Of a DNA stretch of 64,000 nt, positions 33,082 through 40,431 are shown one piece after another. The notes below the pieces were generated by a model. That model was not told where the DNA came from and did not search any database. It saw nothing but the letters and a program-made list of their open reading frames with translations. Source of the stretch: AP-15 sp963724435 (GTDB taxonomy: Bacteria; Pseudomonadota; Alphaproteobacteria; ATCC43930; CGMCC-115725); contig CAVRUN010000019.1 of NCBI GenBank assembly GCA_963724435.1, positions 62,001 to 126,000 on the forward strand, given 5' to 3'. Position numbers and translations under genes: made by a program. Position 1 is the stretch's first letter; each line of letters opens with the position of its first letter.

Positions 33082-34229
33082 TATCCGCCGGCCCCGGCGA
33101 ATGGCGCGCCGCACTCCTCGAAGATGGCACGCCTGTCGCACTGCGCGTCGAGCGCGGGGACGGCATCGAGTTTGGTAGCATCCACCTGGGCCGGGTAACG
33201 CGGCTGCTTCCCTCGCTTGGTGCCGCGCTTGTCGATATCGGCGGCGACCGACCGGCTTTCTTGCCGCACAGCCAGATCCATCCGCGTGGCCGGCGTTTTC
33301 ATGAAGGCGAGCGACTGCTCGTGCAAATTCGGCGTGAAGCACAAGGCGGCAAGGCGCCCCAGGTGACCACTGCCACGGTGATGCCGGCTGATCTGACGAT
33401 CGATCCCGCGTATTTAGAACCACCGGCGCGGCTCTTGCCCGCTCCGAGTTTCGCTGCAGCGTTGGCTGGCGTCTTTCACGGGCTTGACTGGATCGGCATT
33501 GATGAACCGGCTGCGATTCCGCAAACTCGCGCCGCCTTCCCCGCCAGCGTCGTCGAACACTTGCCGGAAGATGAGTGGCCGTTTGAGCTCGATGCCTTGT
33601 TCGAGACAGCGTTGTCGACGACCTTGGCGCTGCCCGGTAGCGGATCGGTGCACTTTGAGCCGACCCATGCCGCGACAATGATTGATGTCGACAGTGGCTC
33701 CCCCGAGAGCGGATCGCCCGAGCGAACCGCGCTTGCGACCAATCTAGCCGCGGCCGAAACGATCGCCCGTCACATTCGGCTGCGCAACCTCGGCGGCGCG
33801 ATCGTCATCGATTTTGTCGGCGTTGATGATCGTGGCGCCCGCGACCGGGTGCGCAACGCGTTAGCCCGAGGGCTCGAAGCCGATCCGATGGAGCCTCAGA
33901 TTCTCGGCTGGACCCGGATCGGTCATTTGGAATTGGTGCGCCGCCGCACCCGCCCGCTCGCAGATGCCTTGCTCGAACCCGCTTCCGACGGCCCTTTGAT
34001 CAAGACTGCAGCCACGGTTGCGCTTGAAGCATTGCGCTTGTTGCGCCGCGAGGCGCGGGCGCGACCCGGTCGCACTTGGCGGCTGACCGTTGGGCCCGAT
34101 GTCGCGGCGGCGCTAGCCGGCGAGGTTGCACGCGCACTGCGCGACCTGGAGCAACGCTTCGGCCGACCCATCGCTATCGCCGAAGATGCGAATCTCGGCC
34201 GCCGCCAGTTCCTGATCGCGCCACTTTGA
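33063..34229 (+). CDS. Ribonuclease E/G family protein, short form
   Basis: The ATG at 33063 gives 388 residues. The N-terminal part contains an S1-like segment, GSIHLGRVTRLLPSLGAALVDIGGDRPAFLP. The catalytic part keeps both magnesium aspartates, in ATMIDVDSGS and AIVIDFVGVDD, as in E. coli RNase E and G. The CPxC zinc link that joins dimers in E. coli RNase E is not seen, and there is no degradosome tail. It is therefore a compact RNase G-like endonuclease for rRNA or mRNA processing. The start overlaps the end of the maf frame by 19 bases. Confidence 0.88.
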   Translation: MRRELLISAGPGEWRAALLEDGTPVALRVERGDGIEFGSIHLGRVTRLLPSLGAALVDIGGDRPAFLPHSQIHPRGRRFHEGERLLVQIRREAQGGKAPQVTTATVMPADLTIDPAYLEPPARLLPAPSFAAALAGVFHGLDWIGIDEPAAIPQTRAAFPASVVEHLPEDEWPFELDALFETALSTTLALPGSGSVHFEPTHAATMIDVDSGSPESGSPERTALATNLAAAETIARHIRLRNLGGAIVIDFVGVDDRGARDRVRNALARGLEADPMEPQILGWTRIGHLELVRRRTRPLADALLEPASDGPLIKTAATVALEALRLLRREARARPGRTWRLTVGPDVAAALAGEVARALRDLEQRFGRPIAIAEDANLGRRQFLIAPL

Positions 34230-34243
34230 TTATATCGGAAGCT

Positions 34244-34423
34244 ATGGACGATTCGCCGATTCTGCCGGACCGGCTCTGTCCGATCTGCGGCAAGCCAACA
34301 ACGCAAAAGCATCGCCCGTTTTGCTCGGCACGCTGTGCACAGATCGATCTGGGGCGCTGGCTCAAAGGCAATTACCGCATCGAGACGGAAGAAGGCGCCG
34401 AGGACAGCGACGAAGAGCGCTGA
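34244..34423 (+). CDS. yacG: Zinc-ribbon protein YacG (DNA gyrase inhibitor type)
   Basis: The 59-residue protein carries CPICGKPTTQKHRPFCSARC, the four-cysteine zinc site, followed by AQIDLGRWLKGNYRI. This is the complete YacG signature. In E. coli YacG binds GyrB and restrains DNA gyrase. It starts 14 bases after the RNase G-like gene, with CGGAAG before the ATG, and ends in an acidic tail. Confidence 0.93.
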   Translation: MDDSPILPDRLCPICGKPTTQKHRPFCSARCAQIDLGRWLKGNYRIETEEGAEDSDEER

Positions 34424-34494
34424 GCGGCGGGCATGGCGCTTGACCACAGTTTGCGCCGGCCGCAAGCATTGCGTGTCAGCGTATTAGGATTGTC

Positions 34495-35124
34495 ATGTCG
34501 GCCTCGCCTTCAGCCAAGAAATACGGCGTAATCTACGCTGACCCGCCCTGGACGTTTGCGACCTATTCGCGCAAGGGCAAAGGGCGCAGCGCCGAAGCCT
34601 ATTACGATTGCATGTCGATCGACGACATCAAGGCGCTGCCGGTTGGCGCTTGGGCAGCGGCGGATTGCGTATTGCTGCTGTGGACCACCGATCCGCTGCT
34701 GCCGACAGCCTTCGACGTCATCCGAACCTGGGGCTTTACCTATAAGACTGTCGGCTTTTACTGGGCAAAGCTGAACAAGCTCGCTGCAGGTCCAATCTAT
34801 GGGGAGACTGACTTTTTCACCGGTCTTGGTTTCTGGACGCGCGCCAATCCCGAGCTCTGCCTGCTTGCCACCCGCGGTCATCCAAAACGCCTCAGCGCCA
34901 ATGTACGCAAGCTGATGATCTCGCCGCGGCGCGAGCATAGCCGGAAGCCCGACGAGGCTTACGAGCGCATAGAGGCCTTGTGCGAGGGACCGTATCTCGA
35001 AATGTTCGCGCGCTCGGAACGGCCGGGCTGGGACCGCTGGGGCGCCGAATCCGATCTGCACCAAATTGGTCCGCGACGGTGGCGCTCGGCCGGCTATCCC
35101 GATGCCCCCGCGGCGGCCGAATAA
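34495..35124 (+). CDS. MT-A70-type N6-adenine methyltransferase
   Basis: The 209 residues begin with KKYGVIYADPPWTFATYS, where DPPW is the catalytic motif IV of N6-adenine methyltransferases. The SAM-binding part comes later in the circularly permuted order of the MT-A70 class (PGWDRWGAES, with RPGWDRWG typical). CLLATRGHPKRLS and SPRREHSRKPDEAYERIE also match bacterial MT-A70 DNA methylases, many of them phage-linked. No restriction enzyme or phage gene adjoins it, so it is an orphan in a housekeeping block. The substrate could be DNA or RNA; DNA is more likely for bacterial members. Confidence 0.9.
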   Translation: MSASPSAKKYGVIYADPPWTFATYSRKGKGRSAEAYYDCMSIDDIKALPVGAWAAADCVLLLWTTDPLLPTAFDVIRTWGFTYKTVGFYWAKLNKLAAGPIYGETDFFTGLGFWTRANPELCLLATRGHPKRLSANVRKLMISPRREHSRKPDEAYERIEALCEGPYLEMFARSERPGWDRWGAESDLHQIGPRRWRSAGYPDAPAAAE

Positions 35125-35201
35125 CCCGAAAATCCCACGAGTGTTTACCCGGAAGTAAGCGCTCTACTGCATATCCGAGAGGAATTCTTCGGAGCGGCGG
35201 G

Positions 35202-35735
35202 ATGATCGGTTGGGCGCTGCGCTGGGTCGTAGTGTGGTGCGGTTTTGCGTTACTCGGTGCTGTGGTCGTGAATGGCGGCTCGTGGCTGCCATCGCTCAAC
35301 AAGAGCAAACCCGAGCCTGTGATCAGTGCCATGACCCAGCCTGATCCGGCGTCCGCCCCGGCTGCGGCGGTTAACACGCTGGTTTACCCGGTCGATGCCC
35401 GCGGCCACATCCTCGTCAATGCCGTGGTCAACGGCGCACCGGTGCGTTTTTTGGTCGATACTGGTGCGAGCCTCGTCACGCTGACCCCGGCCGATGCCCG
35501 CGCCGCCGGACTCGGTCCGAGGCAACTCGCGTTCAATCAGCGCGCCAGCACTGCTAACGGCGAAGTGCGCATCGCGACGGTGACACTGCGCGAAATCCGT
35601 CTAGGGCAGCTGACCATCGACGAGGTCCCCGCCGCCGTGACCGAAAACCTGAAGGTGTCGCTGCTCGGGATGAGCTTTTTGACCCGGCTTCAAAGCTACG
35701 AGGTGCGTGGCGGCAAGCTGACGATCACCTGGTAG
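35202..35735 (+). CDS. Membrane-anchored retropepsin-like aspartic protease (clan AA, TIGR02281 type)
   Basis: The 177 residues have an N-terminal membrane anchor (residues ~5-25, WALRWVVVWCGFALLGAVVV) and a periplasmic linker. The protease domain has the active-site triad RFLVDTGASLVTLT (Asp86), followed by LGMSFLTRLQSYEVRGGKLTI. One catalytic Asp per chain means it works as a dimer, as in retropepsins. The ATG at 35202 has GGAGCGGCGG before it; a longer frame upstream overlaps the methyltransferase and is not used. Substrate unknown. Confidence 0.9.
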   Translation: MIGWALRWVVVWCGFALLGAVVVNGGSWLPSLNKSKPEPVISAMTQPDPASAPAAAVNTLVYPVDARGHILVNAVVNGAPVRFLVDTGASLVTLTPADARAAGLGPRQLAFNQRASTANGEVRIATVTLREIRLGQLTIDEVPAAVTENLKVSLLGMSFLTRLQSYEVRGGKLTITW

Positions 35736-35777
35736 CCGCCGACTCCAAATAACCCGCCGCCACGTCATCGGTTCCTA

Positions 35778-36836
35778 TCAGATCGCGTATAGGTTTTGCG
35801 GCGCCGCTGGCTTCTTGCCATGCTCGACTTCTTTAACCGCGGCGATCAGCTTGACGTGCGTCGGCGCCGGCACGCCGATCTCGGCACCCTTGGCCGCGAT
35901 CAGGCCGTTGATAAAATCGATCTCGGTGCGCCGGCCCTTGAGCATGTCCTGTCCCATTGACGGGCGCGCCAGCTCGCTACGGGTGTTCGACTGCAGCGAT
36001 GCGAAGATCTGCGATTCGATCTCGTCGAGCGCCGCCGCGTCGCCCTCGGAGGCGCGAGCGATCGCCTCGGACTCATGCATGCGGATATGCTCGAGCTGAT
36101 AGCCCAGCGCCTGGCCGACCCGCACTCCCTCGCCGGCGAGGCGGATGCTGAGCCGCCGGATCCTGTCGTCGCGGTTCATCTCGTTACCGGACATCCCGGT
36201 CGCAGCGGCGACACCGTTGGCCATGCCGTTGACACACAGCTTTGACCAGCGCTCGCCCCAGAGATTGGTGGTCGGCTTGACGCTGTCGATCGTTCGGATC
36301 ATGTCTGCGAGCTCTTCGATTCGCTTGGTAATCCGGCCATGCAGCTCGCCTGTGCGGTAGACCTCGTAAGGCGAGGAACCCTTTGCAGCGGTGCGACGGA
36401 CCCGGCCCGGGGCATAGAGTTCGGCGCCAAGCAACGCCGGAATGACGCCGACCGTCTTGTCCTCGCCGACGATCGCGGCAATGCGCTCCTCGTTCATGCA
36501 ATTTTGTAAAGACACGACATACCCGTCCGGCGCCAGATACTGCGCGATCAATCGTGTCGCCCATTCGGTGTCGTAGCTTTTGACTGAGACCATCGCGATA
36601 TCGACCGGCTTTTCTTTCGCGAGCTGCTGCAATTCGGTCAAGTGCATGGTCCGGGGATGCGCCAGCACAAACTCCTCGTGGGTGACACCTTCGATCGCCA
36701 ACCCGTCCTTGCGGATCGTCTCGACATGCTCCGGCCATGGGTCAACCAGGATCACATCGAACCCGTTATGCGCGAGGTGACCCCCGGTATAGCCGCCGAT
36801 CGCGCCGGCGCCGATCACCGCGATGCGCTTGCCCAT
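35778..36836 (-). CDS. Ketopantoate reductase family protein (ApbA/PanE-like)
   Basis: The protein has 352 residues from an ATG preceded by GGGAGGA. The N-terminal Rossmann loop is IAVIGAGAIGGYTGGHLA. The family Lys lies in VSVKSYDTEWA, and the C-terminal helical domain contains RWSKLCVNGMANGVAA and GRRTEIDFINGLI. The family reduces 2-dehydropantoate to pantoate for coenzyme A with NADPH, but many paralogues act on other 2-oxo acids. Because panB is absent and an oxaloacetate-decarboxylase-like gene is divergent, a catabolic role is equally possible. Confidence 0.88.
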   Translation of the reverse strand: MGKRIAVIGAGAIGGYTGGHLAHNGFDVILVDPWPEHVETIRKDGLAIEGVTHEEFVLAHPRTMHLTELQQLAKEKPVDIAMVSVKSYDTEWATRLIAQYLAPDGYVVSLQNCMNEERIAAIVGEDKTVGVIPALLGAELYAPGRVRRTAAKGSSPYEVYRTGELHGRITKRIEELADMIRTIDSVKPTTNLWGERWSKLCVNGMANGVAAATGMSGNEMNRDDRIRRLSIRLAGEGVRVGQALGYQLEHIRMHESEAIARASEGDAAALDEIESQIFASLQSNTRSELARPSMGQDMLKGRRTEIDFINGLIAAKGAEIGVPAPTHVKLIAAVKEVEHGKKPAAPQNLYAI

Positions 36837-36919
36837 GATTTCCTCCCTCGTTGACCCCGCTTGGGCCATGATAAGCTGATCACAGCGGAAACAATCCCAA
36901 AAACCTGAGAGGGACCACG

Positions 36920-37786
36920 ATGAATTGGACCGAGCGGCGTGAGCGCTTTCGTGCACTTCTTTCCGGAAACCGCTGCGTGCACCCGGGTTCCGTCTATGAC
37001 GCGATATCGGCGCGCATCGCCGAGGATCTCGGTTTTGAAGTCGGCATGTTTTCGGGTTCGATCGGGTCGATGTCGGTGCTGGGCGCCCCGGATCTCGTCG
37101 TACTGACCTTGACCGAATTCGCCGACCAAGCCAACCGCATCTGCCGTGCCGGGAATCTCGCGTTGCTGGTCGATGCCGATCACGGCTACGGCAATGCACT
37201 CAACGTGCGCCGCACCGTCGAAGAACTGGAAACCGCCGGCATCTGCGCGATGTCGATCGAGGATACGGTGTTACCGCGTCCTTATGGGACCGATAGCAAG
37301 CCGAGCCTAAGCTCGGTCGACGAAGGCGTTGGCAAGATGAAGGCGGCACTGTCAGCGCGGCAGGACAAAAACCTGGTCATCGCCGGGCGGACCAGCGCCC
37401 TGGCGATTGCCAATGTCGACGAGGCCGTCAAGCGCGCCAAGGCTTATGAAGCCGCCGGAGTTGACGCGGTATTCTTGGCCGGTGGCGTTACCGTCGAAGC
37501 GGTCGAGATTGTCGCGGACGCGATCCGTATCCCGCTGATCCTCGGCGGAGGAAGCGGTCAACTCGGTGATCTCAATTGGCTGGCGGCGCATCGGGTTCGG
37601 GTGGCGCTACAAACTCACGCTCCGTTTTCGGCGGCGGTACAGGCCGTCTACGATACCCTGAAGGCATTGCGCGATGGTGTGGCCCCCGGCGACCTCAAAA
37701 ACATCGCCTCCCCCGAACTGATGCGGCGGGTTACGCGCGCTGACGATTATCAACGCTGGACGCGGGATTTTCTGGGCGGCGTTTGA
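36920..37786 (+). CDS. Isocitrate lyase/PEP mutase superfamily, oxaloacetate decarboxylase type
   Basis: The 288 residues match the Pseudomonas PA4872-type oxaloacetate decarboxylases. Visible are RCVHPGSVYDAISARIAEDLGFE, LVDADHGYGNALNVRRTVEELE with the Mg2+-binding Asp and His, and SIEDTVLPRPYG. VALQTHAPFSAA keeps the His that marks the decarboxylase group over phosphoenolpyruvate mutases. It should convert oxaloacetate to pyruvate and CO2 in the cytoplasm. GAGAGGGA precedes the ATG. The 83-base divergent region with the reductase gene probably holds promoters for both. Confidence 0.88.
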   Translation: MNWTERRERFRALLSGNRCVHPGSVYDAISARIAEDLGFEVGMFSGSIGSMSVLGAPDLVVLTLTEFADQANRICRAGNLALLVDADHGYGNALNVRRTVEELETAGICAMSIEDTVLPRPYGTDSKPSLSSVDEGVGKMKAALSARQDKNLVIAGRTSALAIANVDEAVKRAKAYEAAGVDAVFLAGGVTVEAVEIVADAIRIPLILGGGSGQLGDLNWLAAHRVRVALQTHAPFSAAVQAVYDTLKALRDGVAPGDLKNIASPELMRRVTRADDYQRWTRDFLGGV

Positions 37787-37881
37787 AACGCGATCCACGG
37801 GTAGCCGCTCGGGCGAATTGTGCGCTGGCCAGCGTTCCGGTAGAAGCTTTCAGCAATTGATCTAACCAGGCGCGAGAGAGG

Positions 37882-38292
37882 ATGGATGTCGCATTGCGCG
37901 CGTCCGCCCCTCCCACCAGGTATCCGCCGCCCGAAAGAGCAAAGTCAGTGCGATCGATCCTGTGGCCCGTCCTGCTTTTTTGTGTCGCTGCGTGCGTGCC
38001 GCCGCAGCCTCCACCGCCGGGGACCCTGATGCTGAATAACCCGCATTTTGGGCCGACCAACGTCGAGGCGGTGATCACCTCGAACCCGGACTGCTCATCG
38101 CGGGGACCTGGCTACGTGTCGACCCTTCACTTCGTACTCCCAAACGATGCGACCAAAATTATCGACGTGCCGCCCGGTGCCGAAGTCTGCTGGCGGCGCG
38201 ACCGCGATCCGTCCGAGCCGGTGCTCGGGCAGTGGTCGAATTGGGACCGGGCTTATGTCGAGCCGGGCGCGACCATCGAGTCGGACTTATAA
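37882..38292 (+). CDS. Putative lipoprotein, unknown function
   Basis: In 136 residues an N-terminal extension is followed by a signal peptide ending in a lipobox (VLLFCVAAC, Cys at about residue 38), which predicts lipid anchoring, and then a Pro-rich linker. The body has LNNPHFGPTNVEAVITSNPDC, FVLPNDATKIIDVPPGAEVCWRRD and a final SNWDRAYVEPGATIES. This pattern of two Cys and a compact beta-like domain looks conserved, but I cannot name the family. An internal GTG at 37948 would give a more usual signal length; AGAGAGG before the ATG at 37882 supports the longer form. Confidence 0.75.
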   Translation: MDVALRASAPPTRYPPPERAKSVRSILWPVLLFCVAACVPPQPPPPGTLMLNNPHFGPTNVEAVITSNPDCSSRGPGYVSTLHFVLPNDATKIIDVPPGAEVCWRRDRDPSEPVLGQWSNWDRAYVEPGATIESDL

Positions 38293-38337
38293 GGATTAGC
38301 TTGTAGGGCTAGCTTTGGCCGGGCGGAGAAAACCTGC

Positions 38338-39147
38338 TCAGTGCTCGAGGCTGAAGCGGATCGTCACGGAAACGCTGATGCGCGATTGCGGCATGTCGGC
38401 CGGGAACGGCGGCAGGACGGCGCCGCGCATCATCTCCTCGAGCCCTTGATCGAGGTCGGCAAAACCTGAGCTTTTGACAACGGCGGCCTCGATGACGCGT
38501 CCGTCGCGCTCGACCGAAAAATGCAATATGGCATGCCCCTCTTCGCCGCGCTCGCGGGCACTCTCGGGATAGCGCTTGTGGCTGTTCAGCCACTCGCCCA
38601 GCAATGCCCCATAACCCGGGCTGACCGCAGCCGATCGCGCTGGCGCCGGAACCCGCGCGGACGGCAGTGCCGCTTGCTGGGTTGGCGCCATCGGGGCGGC
38701 GGGCATTGCTGGGGTAGGTGGGGCGACATCGGTGACCGGACGCGGTTCCTCCACCCGCTGGACCGGCCGCTCGAAGTGGCGGACCACAACCCGGCGTGGG
38801 GGCACCGGGGGCTTGGGCGGTGGCGGCGGGGGCAGCGCTTCGGGGAGGACGACCGCTGCCTCGGGAGCGGGCGGCGGCGGCTCGACAACAGGAGGCGGGG
38901 GCGGTTGGGGCGGCGGTGGCAGCGGAGGTGGTGGCGGCGGGGGTGGTGGCGGAGGTTCGGCCTTGACCGGCTGCGGGGCGGGTGGCGTCGGCGGCTGAGG
39001 CAAAGACGGTGCGAACGCGACCTCGATTCCGCCATTGGCGGGCGCCGGCGTCAACGGCGGCGCCGGGCTCGGCAGCATGAAGAGCAGCCCCAAGATCAGC
39101 GCATGGGCCGCCAGCGACAGCGCCAGCGGCAGCCTGAAGCTGTTCAC
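38338..39147 (-). CDS. tonB: Energy transducer TonB
   Basis: The 269 residues start at a GTG that overlaps the exbD stop. The N-terminal helix (LPLALSLAAHALILGLLFML) anchors it in the inner membrane. Residues ~55-125 are a very proline-rich periplasmic spacer with long Pro runs. The C-terminal domain has KRYPESARERGEEGHAILHF, RDGRVIEAAVVKSSGF and a final VTIRF, the fold that grips the TonB box of receptors. It passes proton-motive energy from ExbB-ExbD to the receptor encoded upstream. Confidence 0.93.
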   Translation of the reverse strand: MNSFRLPLALSLAAHALILGLLFMLPSPAPPLTPAPANGGIEVAFAPSLPQPPTPPAPQPVKAEPPPPPPPPPPPLPPPPQPPPPPVVEPPPPAPEAAVVLPEALPPPPPPKPPVPPRRVVVRHFERPVQRVEEPRPVTDVAPPTPAMPAAPMAPTQQAALPSARVPAPARSAAVSPGYGALLGEWLNSHKRYPESARERGEEGHAILHFSVERDGRVIEAAVVKSSGFADLDQGLEEMMRGAVLPPFPADMPQSRISVSVTIRFSLEH

Positions 39148-39578
39148 TTCGACCCGGACGCCTCGGCGACCAGTGACACCTTCAGAAAACCGGCGCGATT
39201 GACCTGGCTCAACATATCCATCAGCTGCGCGTAGGTGATTGTCTTGTCGCCGCGGACAAAGACGACGCGTTTGGGGTCTTCGACGGCGAGTGCGGCGAGG
39301 CGGGTTTCGAGATCGCCGGCCGCCACCTTGTCATCGCCGATAAAGATTTCGCCGCCACGGTTGAGGCTGAGGATTATCGGGTCTTTGTGCTCGGTGATCG
39401 CTGCGGCCTGGGTCTTTGGCAGATCGAGTGGCACGCCGACCATCAATAGTGGTGCCGTGACCATAAAGATCACAAGCAGCACCAACATGACATCGACCAT
39501 CGGCGTCACATTGATCTCGGCCATCGGCTGATACTGCTCGTCGCCGCTTTCGCCGGTGTGCCGCGTTGTCATCGCCAC
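39144..39578 (-). CDS. exbD: Biopolymer transport protein ExbD/TolR
   Basis: In 144 residues the single membrane helix with the proton-carrying Asp is in AEINVTPMVDVMLVLLVIFMVTAPLL. The periplasmic part includes LPKTQAAAITEHKDPIILSLN and VFVRGDKTITYAQLMDML. It starts (GTG) three bases after the exbB stop and overlaps tonB at its end. An ATG six bases downstream is also possible. Context with TonB and a receptor favours ExbD over TolR. Confidence 0.93.
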   Translation of the reverse strand: MAMTTRHTGESGDEQYQPMAEINVTPMVDVMLVLLVIFMVTAPLLMVGVPLDLPKTQAAAITEHKDPIILSLNRGGEIFIGDDKVAAGDLETRLAALAVEDPKRVVFVRGDKTITYAQLMDMLSQVNRAGFLKVSLVAEASGSK

Positions 39579-39581
39579 GGG

Positions 39582-40265
39582 TCAGGTCTCCGACGGGATG
39601 CGCGACAGGATGCTGCCCGACCGGCCGATCAAACCCTGCATCCGCCCGGCAAAGCGTCCGAGATCAACCGTGATCTTGTTGTAGGCGACAACCGCCGGGA
39701 TCGCCGCAGCAAGGCCCATCGCGGTCGCGAACAAGGCTTCGGCAATGCCGGGCGCCACCACCGCCAGACTGGTGTTGTTGGCGGCTGCTATCCCTGTGAA
39801 GCTGCGCATGATGCCCCATACCGTGCCGAACAGGCCGATAAACGGCGCCGCCGACCCCAATGTGGCGAGAAACGGCAGGCGCGCTTCAAGCCGGCGGAGT
39901 TCGGCGGCGAGCGTCAACCGCATCGCCCGCTCTATCCGCTCACGGCGCTCATTCAAAGTCTCGGGTGCGGGCCATTTCGCATCCGTGCTCTCGGACCAGC
40001 CGGCAGATAGCACATGCCCGGCCGGGTCGCTGCTGCCGGGTCGCCCTGAAGGCGCCATCAGCTCCGGAGCCGTGTGCGCCGCGGCCACCCGCGCCTCGTG
40101 CGCCTGCACCGACCGAGCCGCCGCGGCCAAGCGCCACAGCTTGTCGAGGATGACGGCCCAACTCCACACCGAGGCCGCGAGCAACAGCAGCAGCACGCCC
40201 TTCACGACGACATCGGCGTGAAGGAACAGGCTGATGACCGAAAGGGAGACAGGGGAGTTATTCAC
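39582..40265 (-). CDS. exbB: Biopolymer transport protein ExbB/TolQ
   Basis: The 227 residues begin at a GTG; a TTG two codons upstream is an alternative. Three membrane helices are visible: residues ~22-40, then FLATLGSAAPFIGLFGTVWGIM, and AVVAPGIAEALFATAMGLAAAIPAVVAYN, the conserved proton-channel helices of the family. It forms the pentameric stator around ExbD. Sequence resembles TolQ as much as ExbB, but the following exbD-tonB pair and no tolA or tolB point to a TonB motor. Confidence 0.92.
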   Translation of the reverse strand: MNNSPVSLSVISLFLHADVVVKGVLLLLLAASVWSWAVILDKLWRLAAAARSVQAHEARVAAAHTAPELMAPSGRPGSSDPAGHVLSAGWSESTDAKWPAPETLNERRERIERAMRLTLAAELRRLEARLPFLATLGSAAPFIGLFGTVWGIMRSFTGIAAANNTSLAVVAPGIAEALFATAMGLAAAIPAVVAYNKITVDLGRFAGRMQGLIGRSGSILSRIPSET

Positions 40266-40431
40266 TGACAAAGCCTAGCGACTGTTCCATAAAGCGCAGT
40301 GGCGGATTCGATTGGGTACGTCGAGAACATCCTAAACGGACGACCATCGTGGCATTTTCGTGGAGACGATAGTGGCCACCAGCTAGCCGAATTGCGGCTC
40401 GCCACTTCCGCCGTCGCAAAACCGCACCGGC

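Noticed and set aside
34495..35124. Prophage or restriction-modification island around the MT-A70 gene
   Set aside because: No integrase, structural phage genes or endonuclease nearby; flanking genes are housekeeping.
38521..39234. Gly/Arg-rich forward frames opposite tonB, repeat-like
   Set aside because: They arise from the complement of proline codons in TonB and are not an independent repeat protein.
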